This document shows, piece after piece, positions 48,891 to 58,038 of a DNA stretch of 64,000 nucleotides; positions within the stretch are counted from its first letter, which is position 1, and each line of letters starts with the position of its first letter. Made by a program: the position numbers and the translations under genes. The stretch lies in the NCBI RefSeq assembly GCF_014892575.1, contig NZ_JADBGI010000013.1:62001-126000 (forward strand), in the 5' to 3' direction. The notes beneath the pieces were generated by a model. It saw nothing but the letters and a program-made list of their open reading frames with translations. It did not search any database and had not been told where the DNA came from. This DNA is from Nocardiopsis coralli. Lineage in GTDB: Bacteria > Actinomycetota > Actinomycetes > Streptosporangiales > Streptosporangiaceae.

Positions 48891-49859
48891 ATGAGGTCCG
48901 CACGAACCATCCGCACGGCCGCCGCCCTGGCGGCCGCACCGCTCGCCCTGACCGGCCTGGCCGTCGCGCCGGCGAGCGCGCACGGAACCCTCGGCGACCC
49001 CGTCAGCCGGATCGCCACGTGTTACGAGGAGGGCCCCGAGAGCCCGCAGTCGGAGATGTGCGTGCGCCTGGTCGAGGAGAACGGCACCCAGCCGCTCTAC
49101 GACTGGCACGAGGTGAACCTCCCCGACGCCGACGGCGAACACCGCGACATGATCCCCGACGGGGAGCTGTGCAGCGCCGGGCGCGACAAGTACTCCGCCC
49201 TGGACAACGCCGGCGACTGGACCGCGACCGAACTGCCCTCCGGCGGCGGCGAGTACACCTTCGAGTACACGGCCGCGGTGCCGCACGAGGGGTACATCGA
49301 GTACTACGTGACCACGGACGACTGGGACCCGAGCACCCCGCTGGCCTGGGACGACCTGGAGTCGGAGCCGTTCGTGGTGCACGACCGGCCGGAGGCGGAG
49401 AACGGGGTCTACGAGATCACCGCCGACCTGCCGGACAAGAGCGGCCAGCACCTGATCTACACGGTGTGGCAGCGCACCGACAGCCCGGAGGCCTTCTACA
49501 GCTGCTCCGACGTGGTCTTCGGCGGCGGTTCCGGGGCCACGACGACCGCGGCCGAGGGCGACGGGTTCGACGTGGACCTGACCGCCTACGAGGACGCCGA
49601 CCACGGTGACCACGCCGAGCACGGCGCGGAGGAGGCCGACGAGGCTGCCGCTCCCGCCGACGACGACGGTTCCGGGTCCGCCGACGGCGCCGGGGACGAC
49701 CACGGCGCACACGGGGACCACGACGAGCAGGCCGGCGGCACCCTGCCCGAGACCGGTTCCGCCGTCACCGGGCTCTTCGCCGCCGCGCTGGCCCTGATGG
49801 CCGCGGGCGCCGGTGCCCTGCACCTGACCCGCCGCCGCAAGAGCGCCGAGCAGGTCTGA
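48891..49859 (+). CDS. AA10-type lytic polysaccharide monooxygenase with sortase anchor
   Basis: A 322-residue secreted protein. A Sec signal ends PASA, leaving His31 (HGTLGDPVSRIATCYEEGPE) as the mature N-terminus: the copper histidine-brace residue of AA10 LPMOs, which oxidatively cleave chitin or cellulose. The catalytic domain (to about residue 220) includes HLIYTVWQRTDSPEAFYSCS, its conserved end. A His/Asp/Ala-rich linker (GDHAEHGAEEADEAAA; DDHGAHGDHDEQ) follows, then LPETG at about 285, a membrane helix and RRRK: a sortase anchor. Wall attachment is unusual for an LPMO. Copper buffering by the His-rich linker is a guess. Confidence 0.85.
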   Translation: MRSARTIRTAAALAAAPLALTGLAVAPASAHGTLGDPVSRIATCYEEGPESPQSEMCVRLVEENGTQPLYDWHEVNLPDADGEHRDMIPDGELCSAGRDKYSALDNAGDWTATELPSGGGEYTFEYTAAVPHEGYIEYYVTTDDWDPSTPLAWDDLESEPFVVHDRPEAENGVYEITADLPDKSGQHLIYTVWQRTDSPEAFYSCSDVVFGGGSGATTTAAEGDGFDVDLTAYEDADHGDHAEHGAEEADEAAAPADDDGSGSADGAGDDHGAHGDHDEQAGGTLPETGSAVTGLFAAALALMAAGAGALHLTRRRKSAEQV

Positions 49860-49910
49860 CCCTCCTCGGCACCAGGCCGATACGGCTCATGCCGGTCCGG
49901 CTCATGCCGA

Positions 49911-49944
49911 CGCCCCGGGCGCGCGGAACCCCGCGCCCGGGGCG
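49911..49944. terminator. Bidirectional terminator
   Basis: CGCCCCGGGCGCG pairs with CGCGCCCGGGGCG (13 bp), between the converging LPMO and oxidoreductase genes. Confidence 0.85.
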
Positions 49945-49953
49945 CTTCGCGGT

Positions 49954-50832
49954 CTACTGCGCGTCGGCGCCGTCGCGGTACAGGGAACGCAGCGTCTCCG
50001 GCAGCGACGTCGCGGGGCGGCCCAGGATCCGGGAGAGGTCACCGGTGACCAGGGACAGCTCGCCGTCGAGTTTGTTGCGGTCGATGTCGACGAGGAAACG
50101 CACCAGGCCGTCGTCGAGCCCGGCGTCCATGAGCGCCTCGGCGTGCGCCTCGGGGGTGAGGTCGCGGTACTCGACCGGACGGCCCAGGAGTTCGGTGATC
50201 TCGGCGGCCACCTCGTCGTTGGTCCAGGCGTGGTCTCCGGTGAGCTCGTACACGGCGCCGACGTGCGCGGCAGGGTCGAGGAGCACCACGGCCGCGGCCT
50301 CGGCCAGGTCGGCGCGGGAGGCTGCGGCCACCTGGCCCTTGCCGGCGCTGCCGACGAACGCGCCGAACTGCGCGCCCTGCTGCAGCTCGGCCTCGAAGAG
50401 CTCGCTGTACCAGCCGTTGCGCAGCACGGTGTGCGGGACACCGGAGGCGGCGAGCATCTCCTCGGTGAGCTCGTGCTCGGGGGCGAGGATCAGCGTGGTG
50501 TCGCCGGCCTTGACCACGCTCGTGTAGACGATGTGGCCGACCCCGGCGGCCCGTGCGGCCTCGATGGCGTTGCGGTGCTGCGACTCCCGTGCGCCCACCT
50601 CGCTGCCGGAGACCAGCAGGAGCGCGTCGGCGCCGCGGAACGCCGCCTCGAGCGTGTCCGGGTCGTCGAAGTCGATGGCGGCCGTGGCCACACCGCTCTC
50701 CGCGAGCTCGGCGAGGCGGTCGGCGTTGCGTCCGGCGGCGGTGATCCCTGCCGGGTCGGTCCCGCGGGCGATGAGGTTCTCGACGGCGAGGCGGCCGAGC
50801 TGACCCGTGGCTCCGGTGACGACAACGGACAT
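49954..50832 (-). CDS. NmrA-like NAD(P)-binding oxidoreductase (QorB/YtfG type)
   Basis: A 292-residue atypical SDR with the dinucleotide motif VTGATGQLGRLAVENLIARG, then GVATAAIDFDDPDTLEAAFR, HIVYTSVVKA and VLRNGWYSELFEAELQ. It resembles NADPH:quinone oxidoreductase 2. A divergent HxlR gene 118 bases away is the usual partner regulator (as in YtfG/YtfH and QorB/QorR). Probably induced by quinones or electrophiles. Confidence 0.88.
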   Translation of the reverse strand: MSVVVTGATGQLGRLAVENLIARGTDPAGITAAGRNADRLAELAESGVATAAIDFDDPDTLEAAFRGADALLLVSGSEVGARESQHRNAIEAARAAGVGHIVYTSVVKAGDTTLILAPEHELTEEMLAASGVPHTVLRNGWYSELFEAELQQGAQFGAFVGSAGKGQVAAASRADLAEAAAVVLLDPAAHVGAVYELTGDHAWTNDEVAAEITELLGRPVEYRDLTPEAHAEALMDAGLDDGLVRFLVDIDRNKLDGELSLVTGDLSRILGRPATSLPETLRSLYRDGADAQ

Positions 50833-50950
50833 GGGGTGTTCCTCTCGTGGTGCGCTCCCCGGTGGTCCCCCGGGGCTCACCAGCGCCAACCGCCACACCT
50901 GACCGACCATTCCAGAAGTTGGGTACGCACCTTTTGGTAAGTTCCCCTGC

Positions 50951-51403
50951 ATGGACACCCCGCCTGCTTCACGTGCGACCGAACGCGACCGGTTGATCGC
51001 CGCAGACCTCTTCTCGGGCGAGTGCACGTCCCGCCACCTGTTGTCGCACGTCACCAGCAAGTGGGGCGTGCTCGTGCTGGTCGCTCTGCACGAGGGCGAC
51101 CGCCGGTGGAGCGAGCTCGTGCGCACCATCGAGGGCATCAGCGAGAAGATGCTCGCCCAGACCCTGCGCACGTTGGAGGGCGACGGGCTCGTGCTGCGAG
51201 ACGCACGCCCGGTGGTCCCGCCGTACGTGGTGTACCGGCTCACCGACGCGGGACGTGAGGCCGCCGACCTGCTGCTCCCGCTGCTGCACTGGGTCGGGGA
51301 ACGCACCGCGGAGGCCGAGCGGGAACCGGAGGCCGCGGAGAAGAGCGGCGCAGCGGAAGAAGCCGGCTCGGCGTCCCCCTCCGGCGGGACCGAAGAGGGC
51401 TGA
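50951..51403 (+). CDS. HxlR-family redox-type regulator
   Basis: A 150-residue winged helix protein: CTSRHLLSHVTSKWGVLVLV, WSELVRTIEGISEKMLAQTL, YVVYRLTDAGREAADLL. The single Cys25, just before the HTSKW-like helix, is where HypR/YodB/QorR proteins sense oxidants or quinones. Residues 120-150 are a disordered acidic tail. It is divergent from the oxidoreductase; the shared region contains GTACGCACCTTTTGGTAAGT, a likely operator, and TAAGTT seven bases before the ATG suggests a leaderless start. Confidence 0.9.
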   Translation: MDTPPASRATERDRLIAADLFSGECTSRHLLSHVTSKWGVLVLVALHEGDRRWSELVRTIEGISEKMLAQTLRTLEGDGLVLRDARPVVPPYVVYRLTDAGREAADLLLPLLHWVGERTAEAEREPEAAEKSGAAEEAGSASPSGGTEEG

Positions 51404-51466
51404 CTGCGCAGGGCCGTGCGGTCGGCCCGGTCACACGGACCGAGCCGACCGGGTTCCGGGTTCCTG

Positions 51467-54400
51467 TCACTGCATCTCGGAGTAGGCGCGGCGCAGGGTC
51501 CGCAGACCGCGCAGGCTCGCCTCGTACCGCGCGCCGACCGTGAGCAGGACCGCCCCGACGGCCGCGAACGGGAGCCAGTTGGGCAGCTCCACGAGCAGGT
51601 CCATGAACGGCGGCCCGAACGCGCGCACCGACACGACCAGCAGCGCGGCACCACCGATGACCAGCGGGGCCCGGAGGCGGGACCGCAGACCCCACAGGGT
51701 GACGGCGAGCCCGACGGCCACGACCGCGAGGATCCGCAGCACCGGTTCTTCCTCGACCACCGCGAGCACCGTGGACGGCCCCAGCAGCAACAGGAGTCCA
51801 CCGCTGTGCGCGAGCCAGCTGGAGGGCACCGCGCCCCGGCCCGCGCGGCGGCTCCATTCCCAGCCCACGGCGACCGCGGCGAGCGCCGGCGGTGCGGTGT
51901 AAGCCTCGGGGACCGTGACGTCCCAGGAAGCGAGGGCGGTCCACAGGGCCGCGAACATCAGCGCGGTTCCGCCGAGCGCCAGGGGCCGGCGGTCGGGGCG
52001 TAGAGCGGTGCACAGGGACACCACGCCCAGGCACGCCAGACCGAGCGCGACGAGTTCCCCTCGCACCCCGAACACGATGGCCAGGACGAGCGCGGCGACG
52101 GCCCACAGGGACGCCGGGATCTCCGCGGCCTCGGTGAGCGGGCTCCGGAGGCGGGGCGCGACCGCCGCGACGGCCGCGGTCAGGGCGATCGGCAGCAGCG
52201 CGGCGTGTTCCACCGGCATCCCGAGGGTCAGCGGGACGACCAGGGTGCTGCCGCCGGTCGCGCCCGTGGCCACGGCGGTGGCGATGACCGCGACCACGGA
52301 GGTTCGGGCGAGTGCGGCGGCGGTGGCCCCCGCGACGGCGACGGCGAGCAGGGCCACGACCGTGGAGACGTCGGAGGCCAGCGCCCACATGAACGCCCAC
52401 ACGAGCACCGCGGCGCCCAGAAGCCCCGGGAGCCACAGGTCGACGGTGTGCTCCCGACGGAGGGCGGCGACCGTGGTCAGGGCCGCGCCGACGGCGAGGG
52501 TGAGCAGGAGCGCGGCCAGGAACGGCAGCTCCAGGACGACGGGGACCGGGACCAGGGCCACCGGTGCGACCAGCGACGCGACCACCAGGGACCGGGCACG
52601 GTCGAGCCTCCACGTCACCGCCAGGGCGGCGGCACCCGCCACCAGCACCGCGACCGCCGTGAGCACGCTTTCGGACGTGGACGTTCCGAGCACGGTGTGC
52701 GCGGACTGCCACAGGGCCGCGTCCGGCGCACCCCAGGGGCCGTGGGCGGCGGGCCCCAACGTGAGGAGCGGGGACAGGGCGGGCCCGGCCAGGAGAACGG
52801 TCACCGGCATGAGCACAACCCCGACGGCTCGGAGCACATCGCCCCAGGCCAGGCCGTACGCCGCGCACACCAGAGCGGTCAGGGCGGCGACCCACCAGAG
52901 CCCGAGCGGACCGCCGGTGAGGGCGGCGAACGCGGACACGTGCACCGTTCCGATAGCGATGGCCGTGCCCCAGAGTCCGGCCGAGGTCCAGCGCAGGGCC
53001 CGGGCGGCGACAGGGTCGGCAACGCGCGGGACCGCGAGGAGCAGGACGGTCAGGGCCAGGCCGGCGAAGACGAGCAGGGTCAGGGCGGTCGTGTACACCG
53101 AGACCGAAGACCACCCCAGGGCCCACAGGAGCACCAGGGAGCCCGTCAGGACCGGGACCCATCCGGCACGGGACAGGGCGGGGCCGGTGCTCTCCTCCAC
53201 GTGGCGGGCGGGGATCGCGCCTCGCAGGGCCGGCATCCCCCGCAGCACGGGAACGGAGAGGAGCCCGGCGCCGACGGCCAGGGTCCACAGCACGGACACG
53301 GCGAACGGGGTTCCGAGCACGACGGGCAGCGGAACCAGGGCCACGGGTGCGACCAGGGACACGACCAGCAGGAGCCGGGCGCGGTCGAGCCTCCACGTCA
53401 CCGCCAGGGCGGCGGCACCCGCCACCAGCACCGCGACCGCCGTGAGCAGGCCTTCCGAGGTCGACGTTCCGAGCACGACGTGCGCGGGCTGCCACAGGGC
53501 CGCGTCCGGCGCACCCCAGAGCCCGTGCACACCCGGTCCGGGTCGCAGCCACGGCCCCAGGGCGGGGCCGGCCACGAGAACGGTCACCGGCATGAGCACG
53601 ACGCCCGTCCAACGGAGCGTGCGGCCGAGGGAGAGCCCGACCGCGGCACACACCAGGGTCACCAGCGCCGCGGCCCACCACCATCCGACGGCGGGGTCGC
53701 GGGTGAACGCGAGCAGAGCCAGGTGCACGGCGCCCACCACGAGCACCGTGGCCCACAGGGCGACCGCGCTCGCCTGCAGGGCACGTGCGACGGCGCGGAT
53801 CGGGGCGGCGCGCGCGGCGGCGGCCCACGCGGGCACCCCGGCGGTGACGGCAGCAGCGTTCCGGGCCATGGACTCGGCTCGGGGCACACCCCGGCGCAGG
53901 AGGACCAGGGCGCCCACCGCCAGCGCGGCCAGGGTCGGCACCGAGGTGTACACGGAGGCGAGCGACCAGGCCAGCGCCCACAGCAGGACCACGGCTCCGA
54001 CCAGGACCGGAACCCAGCGTGCCTCGGTCCGGTCACCCGACACGACCACGAGCGCCAGGAGCCCCGCGCCCACGGCCAGCGCCAGAACGACGGTCGGGGC
54101 GAACGGCGCTCCGATCACGATCGGCACCGGCAACAGCGCGAGCGGGGCCACGAAGGAGGTCACGAGAGGCCACCACGCACGGTCGAGCCACCACGAGAGC
54201 GCCACGGCCGCGGCGCCCGCGACCAGCACCGCGACCGCCGTGGCCGCGCCGCCGGAGACCGAGGTGTCCAGGACCGTGTGCGCCGGTTGCCACAGGGTCG
54301 GTGCGCCGCGCCCCACCTCCGGGACGAGGCGGGCGAGCGGGGCGAGGGCCGGGCCGGCCACGAGAACCGCGACCGGCATGAGCACGATCCCGGCCGGGCG

Positions 54401-56914
54401 GGCGGCTCCGCCCCAGGTCAGGCCGAACGCCGCGCACAGCAGGGTGACCAGGGCCGCGGCCCACCAAGGGGCGGACGGCTCCTGCGGGCCGACCTGGAGG
54501 GTGGCGGCCAGGACCATGACGTGGACGGTTCCCGCGACCATGGTCAGGATCCACAGGGCCAGGGCGCAGGAACGCAGTGTCGCGGCCACGGTGGCACCCG
54601 AGGCGCTCTTCCCCTCGGGCGCGCCACCGCTGCCCCGGCCCTGTGCGGAGGGAACGGGTTCTGTGGGGCGTGGTGTGTCGGTACGGGGGCGCAGGTGCAG
54701 GCACACGCGGGCGAGCACCGCGAACAGCACCAGGGTCGCGACCAGGGAGTGCTGCACGGCGGTGGACCACCAGAGGCCGAGCGCCAGGGTCGCGCAGCCG
54801 CCGATCGCCAGGGTCCACGGGCTGTGTCCGGGGATCCGGCGTGATGCGAAGAGCATCGCGGTCCCCAGGGCGAGGGTGGTCGCGACGAGGCCGGCGTGCG
54901 ACGCACCGAGGAGGAGCACGCACGGCAGGACCGTGAGCGGCAGGGCGACGGCCAGGTGCGGGACCAGGTACTGCCGGGAGAGCAGTCGGACCGCGCCCGC
55001 GCCGAGCAGGGCCGCCACCAGGACGGGGCCGAACGTGAGGACGCCGGCGGCCGGGGTCTCGGTTCCGGCGCGGAGCATCTCGGTCGCGGGGACGCCCAGG
55101 AGCTGCAGGTCGTCGGCCCACCACCAGGCGAGGGGGCCGGGGAAGAGCACGCTCGCGGTGCGGGAGGCGGCCAGGGGCGCCAGGGCGAGCAGGAGGGCGG
55201 AGGCCACCGAAACGACCTCGCGGATCTCCCCGCGCGCCTGGACGAGGCCCGCGGATCCGGCGAGGAGCAGGACCGCGGCGATGGCCCACCAGGCGTCGGG
55301 GGTCGTGGTGGCCGGGACCGCGAACACCAGGGCGCCGAGCGCCAGCGCCGTCATCACACCCGCGCTCGTGCGCAGGCCGACGGGGGTGCACACGCGCAGG
55401 ACCAGGGCGTCGGCGAGCGCGGTGGCGGCGACCACCGCCACAAGCCAGACCCAGGATCCGGTTCCGGGCGAGGCGGAGACGACGATCAGGACCGGGACCG
55501 GCTGGGCGAGCACCACGGCGACCGGGGCGTTGGCGTGCAGGGGCACGTACCGGCCGTGGAGTGCGAGGAGGGCGGCCACGACCGCGGTGGCACCCGCGGC
55601 GTACCCGGCCGGATCGACGCCGTGTCCGAGGAGGACCCACAGGAGGAAGGCGTCCACGCCGAGGAGGACGACGAGGAGCGCGCCCAGGGCCTGGGCGGTG
55701 GCGCCGAGCCCGCGCCGGTGCAGGGGGACGGCGAGCCACGCGACGCCCGCGGTCACGCTGAGGAGCATGAGGGCCCGGGTTCCGGTGTCAGCGGCGGTCC
55801 AGGCCCAGACTGCGAAGACGAGGGCGGCCACGGACATGAGGGCCGCGCCGAGCCCGAGGATGGCGTTGCGCGCGGAGTGGCGGCGGATCTCCGGAACCGC
55901 GCCGATCCCGGACCCCGCGACCCGAGCGTTCTCCCGACCGCGCCCACTCCCAGGCTGCGCCCCATCCACGGCGCGAACCTCACGAGCATCACGTGCGCCC
56001 TGCGCAGCACGCGCATCCTGCTCGGCGTGCGCAGCATGCACCTCGTGGATCGCGTGCGTCGCACGTTCCCCATGCGTCGCGGACCCGGCCTGCACATCCT
56101 GCTGCGCATGCACGCCCGGCGCCTGTGGCACCTCGTGTGCCCCATGGACACCCGGACCACCGTGTGCTTCGGGCGCCCATGCGGACGCGACGCGCGCAAC
56201 TTCGGAGGCGTGCGCGTCGGTCCGGAGCGGCGCAGCCGCGTGCGCACCGGCCTCGAACCCCTCAGGCACCGCGGGCACCACCCGCGCACCAGGCGCAGCG
56301 GCCTGGCCCGGGGCCTCGTTCCCCTCGCGCGCTACGCGCGCCGACGTCGCCTCATGCGCGCCATGCGCATTCCGCGCCCCCGGCTCACCATGCGCGGCCT
56401 GCACACCTCGCTGGACACGTCCTTCATGCTCGTGCGCCTCATGCCGGACATCCGCCTCGTAGGCACCCTGAGCACCGCACGCAGCGCGGGCTTCATACGC
56501 CGCGGACATGTCATGCGCACCATGTGCGTCCTGCGCATCACGAGCGCCTTGCGCGCTACGCGCACCCTGCCGTTCGTACACATGCTGCGGGCCGTGCTCG
56601 GCCCACGAGCGGTGTGCCGACTGCGCATCATGCGCGCCGTGCGCATCACGAGCGACCTGCACGCTGTGCGCATCCCGTGCCGAATACGCCGCACGGGCCT
56701 CAGGTGTCTCAGGCGTCTCCAACGCCTCGGCCGTCGCATCAGGGGCGGGCACGGGCGTGGGTTCCGGCGCGGGGCTGGGGGCCGGGGTCGTGCGCAGGCG
56801 CGCGACGAGGGCGTCGCGTTCGGCCAGCAGCGTGCGAACGCGCCGGTTCAGCACCAGGAGACGGCGGTCGATCCGGCGCAACCGTTCCAGCAGGGGCGGG
56901 TCGTGTGCGTTCAT
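51467..56914 (-). CDS. 1815-residue polytopic membrane protein with repeated modules
   Basis: Residues 1-50 form a basic coiled coil (LLERLRRIDRRLLVLNRRVR). Residues about 60-340 are an Ala/His/Arg/Asp/Gly low-complexity region (AHGAHDAQSAH-like). Residues 343-1815 contain dozens of hydrophobic helices. Within them a module of about 261-266 residues is tandemly repeated at least three times; its DNA keeps a 66-bp identical run (52600-52665 and 53383-53448) and a diverged third copy near 54181. Repeated protein signatures include WQPAHVVLGTSTSEGLLTAV and AVLVAGAAALAVTWRLDRAR. I do not recognise a named family; similar giant multi-helix proteins of unknown function occur in actinomycetes. ATG 56914 starts a clear coding segment; there is no adjacent partner gene. 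Confidence 0.8.
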   Translation of the reverse strand: MNAHDPPLLERLRRIDRRLLVLNRRVRTLLAERDALVARLRTTPAPSPAPEPTPVPAPDATAEALETPETPEARAAYSARDAHSVQVARDAHGAHDAQSAHRSWAEHGPQHVYERQGARSAQGARDAQDAHGAHDMSAAYEARAACGAQGAYEADVRHEAHEHEGRVQRGVQAAHGEPGARNAHGAHEATSARVAREGNEAPGQAAAPGARVVPAVPEGFEAGAHAAAPLRTDAHASEVARVASAWAPEAHGGPGVHGAHEVPQAPGVHAQQDVQAGSATHGERATHAIHEVHAAHAEQDARAAQGARDAREVRAVDGAQPGSGRGRENARVAGSGIGAVPEIRRHSARNAILGLGAALMSVAALVFAVWAWTAADTGTRALMLLSVTAGVAWLAVPLHRRGLGATAQALGALLVVLLGVDAFLLWVLLGHGVDPAGYAAGATAVVAALLALHGRYVPLHANAPVAVVLAQPVPVLIVVSASPGTGSWVWLVAVVAATALADALVLRVCTPVGLRTSAGVMTALALGALVFAVPATTTPDAWWAIAAVLLLAGSAGLVQARGEIREVVSVASALLLALAPLAASRTASVLFPGPLAWWWADDLQLLGVPATEMLRAGTETPAAGVLTFGPVLVAALLGAGAVRLLSRQYLVPHLAVALPLTVLPCVLLLGASHAGLVATTLALGTAMLFASRRIPGHSPWTLAIGGCATLALGLWWSTAVQHSLVATLVLFAVLARVCLHLRPRTDTPRPTEPVPSAQGRGSGGAPEGKSASGATVAATLRSCALALWILTMVAGTVHVMVLAATLQVGPQEPSAPWWAAALVTLLCAAFGLTWGGAARPAGIVLMPVAVLVAGPALAPLARLVPEVGRGAPTLWQPAHTVLDTSVSGGAATAVAVLVAGAAAVALSWWLDRAWWPLVTSFVAPLALLPVPIVIGAPFAPTVVLALAVGAGLLALVVVSGDRTEARWVPVLVGAVVLLWALAWSLASVYTSVPTLAALAVGALVLLRRGVPRAESMARNAAAVTAGVPAWAAAARAAPIRAVARALQASAVALWATVLVVGAVHLALLAFTRDPAVGWWWAAALVTLVCAAVGLSLGRTLRWTGVVLMPVTVLVAGPALGPWLRPGPGVHGLWGAPDAALWQPAHVVLGTSTSEGLLTAVAVLVAGAAALAVTWRLDRARLLLVVSLVAPVALVPLPVVLGTPFAVSVLWTLAVGAGLLSVPVLRGMPALRGAIPARHVEESTGPALSRAGWVPVLTGSLVLLWALGWSSVSVYTTALTLLVFAGLALTVLLLAVPRVADPVAARALRWTSAGLWGTAIAIGTVHVSAFAALTGGPLGLWWVAALTALVCAAYGLAWGDVLRAVGVVLMPVTVLLAGPALSPLLTLGPAAHGPWGAPDAALWQSAHTVLGTSTSESVLTAVAVLVAGAAALAVTWRLDRARSLVVASLVAPVALVPVPVVLELPFLAALLLTLAVGAALTTVAALRREHTVDLWLPGLLGAAVLVWAFMWALASDVSTVVALLAVAVAGATAAALARTSVVAVIATAVATGATGGSTLVVPLTLGMPVEHAALLPIALTAAVAAVAPRLRSPLTEAAEIPASLWAVAALVLAIVFGVRGELVALGLACLGVVSLCTALRPDRRPLALGGTALMFAALWTALASWDVTVPEAYTAPPALAAVAVGWEWSRRAGRGAVPSSWLAHSGGLLLLLGPSTVLAVVEEEPVLRILAVVAVGLAVTLWGLRSRLRAPLVIGGAALLVVSVRAFGPPFMDLLVELPNWLPFAAVGAVLLTVGARYEASLRGLRTLRRAYSEMQ
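52600..53448. repeat. 783-bp tandem module period in the giant membrane gene
   Basis: A 66-bp run beginning GGTCGAGCCTCCACGTCACC is identical at 52600 and 53383, a spacing of 783 bases (261 codons). A third relative starts at 54181 (spacing 798, 266 codons). Codon-multiple spacing shows duplication of a coding unit. Confidence 0.9.
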
Positions 56915-57306
56915 ACCGGCATCGTGGCGGCCGGCAAAGGGTCCGCACATCGGTACGGATACTCACCCGTACTGAGTACGAGAACCTCCCCACACCGTTG
57001 CTCGGGCACGAGGTAATTTACTCTCCGTCCCCGAGGGGCTGGTCAGAGGCGCGTAAAACCGGCACATTCCGTGATGTGACCCAAGGCACAGCAAAAACGG
57101 TGTTACGCGCTCGTGACGATGATGCAGGCTGAGGACGCTGAAACAGCATCCCCCCACGCCGCGTGAGACACCCACGCCGCGGACCGTCGAGCGGACCAGA
57201 CCCTCCGCCCGTCCGCGCCGTTTCCCGGGCCACGCGGCCAGCGCGCAATCACGGCGGAACACGGCTTCACAAGAGCTGCGCCGTGCGTCAACGCGAAAGG
57301 GCGATC
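56915..57306. promoter_or_regulatory. Divergent region between the giant membrane gene and the lysozyme-fold pair
   Basis: No gene. AT-richer pockets at 56950-56970 and 57010-57100 (for example GAGGTAATTTACTCTCC, inverted GTAATTTAC-like) are likely promoters and operators. I looked for a c-di-AMP (ydaO-type) riboswitch, common before such genes in actinomycetes, and did not find its conserved blocks. Confidence 0.4.
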
Positions 57307-57996
57307 GTGCCACTCAACCCGTTCACACCGCGCCGCCTCAGCGCCGTCGGCGCCGCGGCCCTGGTCGCGGTCTCCACGCTGGCGGTCGGGGCCTTCGCCC
57401 AGACCGGCGACGTCGACCCCGGCCAGGCCTCCGCGGCCGCGGTACCGCCCGCGGCGAGCTCCTCGGAGGACTTCTTCGACGCCTCCCCCGAGGCCGGCGA
57501 CGGCGAGGCCGACCTGGAGCAGCGCCGCTCCGAGGCCGAGCAGTCGGTCGACCAGGGCGTGCGCTCGGCGGGCGGCGAGGGCGAGGCCGTGCACGAGCCC
57601 GCACCAGAACCGGAACCGGAAGAGCCCTCCACCACGGAGAGCCCCGAACCCTCCGCCCCCTCCGGCGGCGGCAACACAGCTTCGGCCCCCGACGGCTCGG
57701 CCCAGGAGACCGCACTCGAGATGGTCCTGGACGAGGGTTGGGACGCCGATGAGTTCCACAACTGCCTGGAACCCCTCTGGGACAAGGAGAGCAACTGGAA
57801 CCACACCGCTGAGAACTCCAGCTCCGGCGCGTACGGCATCCCCCAGGCACTGCCCGGGAACAAGATGGCCTCGCACGGCGACGACTGGGAGACCAACCCC
57901 GCGACCCAGATCTCCTGGGGACTCAGCTACATCAAGGACCGGTACGGAAGCCCGTGTGAGGCCTGGTCCCACTCTCAGGCCAACAACTGGTACTAA
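57307..57996 (+). CDS. Secreted lysozyme-fold (transglycosylase-like) protein, paralog 1
   Basis: A 229-residue protein: basic start and hydrophobic signal (LSAVGAAALVAVSTLAVGAF), a motif SSSEDFFDAS, a Pro/Glu/Ser-rich linker, and a C-terminal lysozyme-like domain of about 80 residues: FHNCLEPLWDKESNWNHTAE with the probable catalytic Glu in KESNW, SSSGAYGIPQALPGNKMA, and a final SQANNWY. Such domains cleave peptidoglycan as soluble lytic transglycosylases. GTG 57307 follows GAAAGGGCG. A paralog follows 42 bases later. Confidence 0.82.
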   Translation: MPLNPFTPRRLSAVGAAALVAVSTLAVGAFAQTGDVDPGQASAAAVPPAASSSEDFFDASPEAGDGEADLEQRRSEAEQSVDQGVRSAGGEGEAVHEPAPEPEPEEPSTTESPEPSAPSGGGNTASAPDGSAQETALEMVLDEGWDADEFHNCLEPLWDKESNWNHTAENSSSGAYGIPQALPGNKMASHGDDWETNPATQISWGLSYIKDRYGSPCEAWSHSQANNWY

Positions 57997-58038
57997 TAGG
58001 GCTTTCCGTGCCATTGACCCCCTCTTGGGAAGGCAATC

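Noticed and set aside
56915-57306. c-di-AMP riboswitch before the lysozyme-fold genes
   Set aside because: The conserved blocks of the ydaO class could not be found in the leader.
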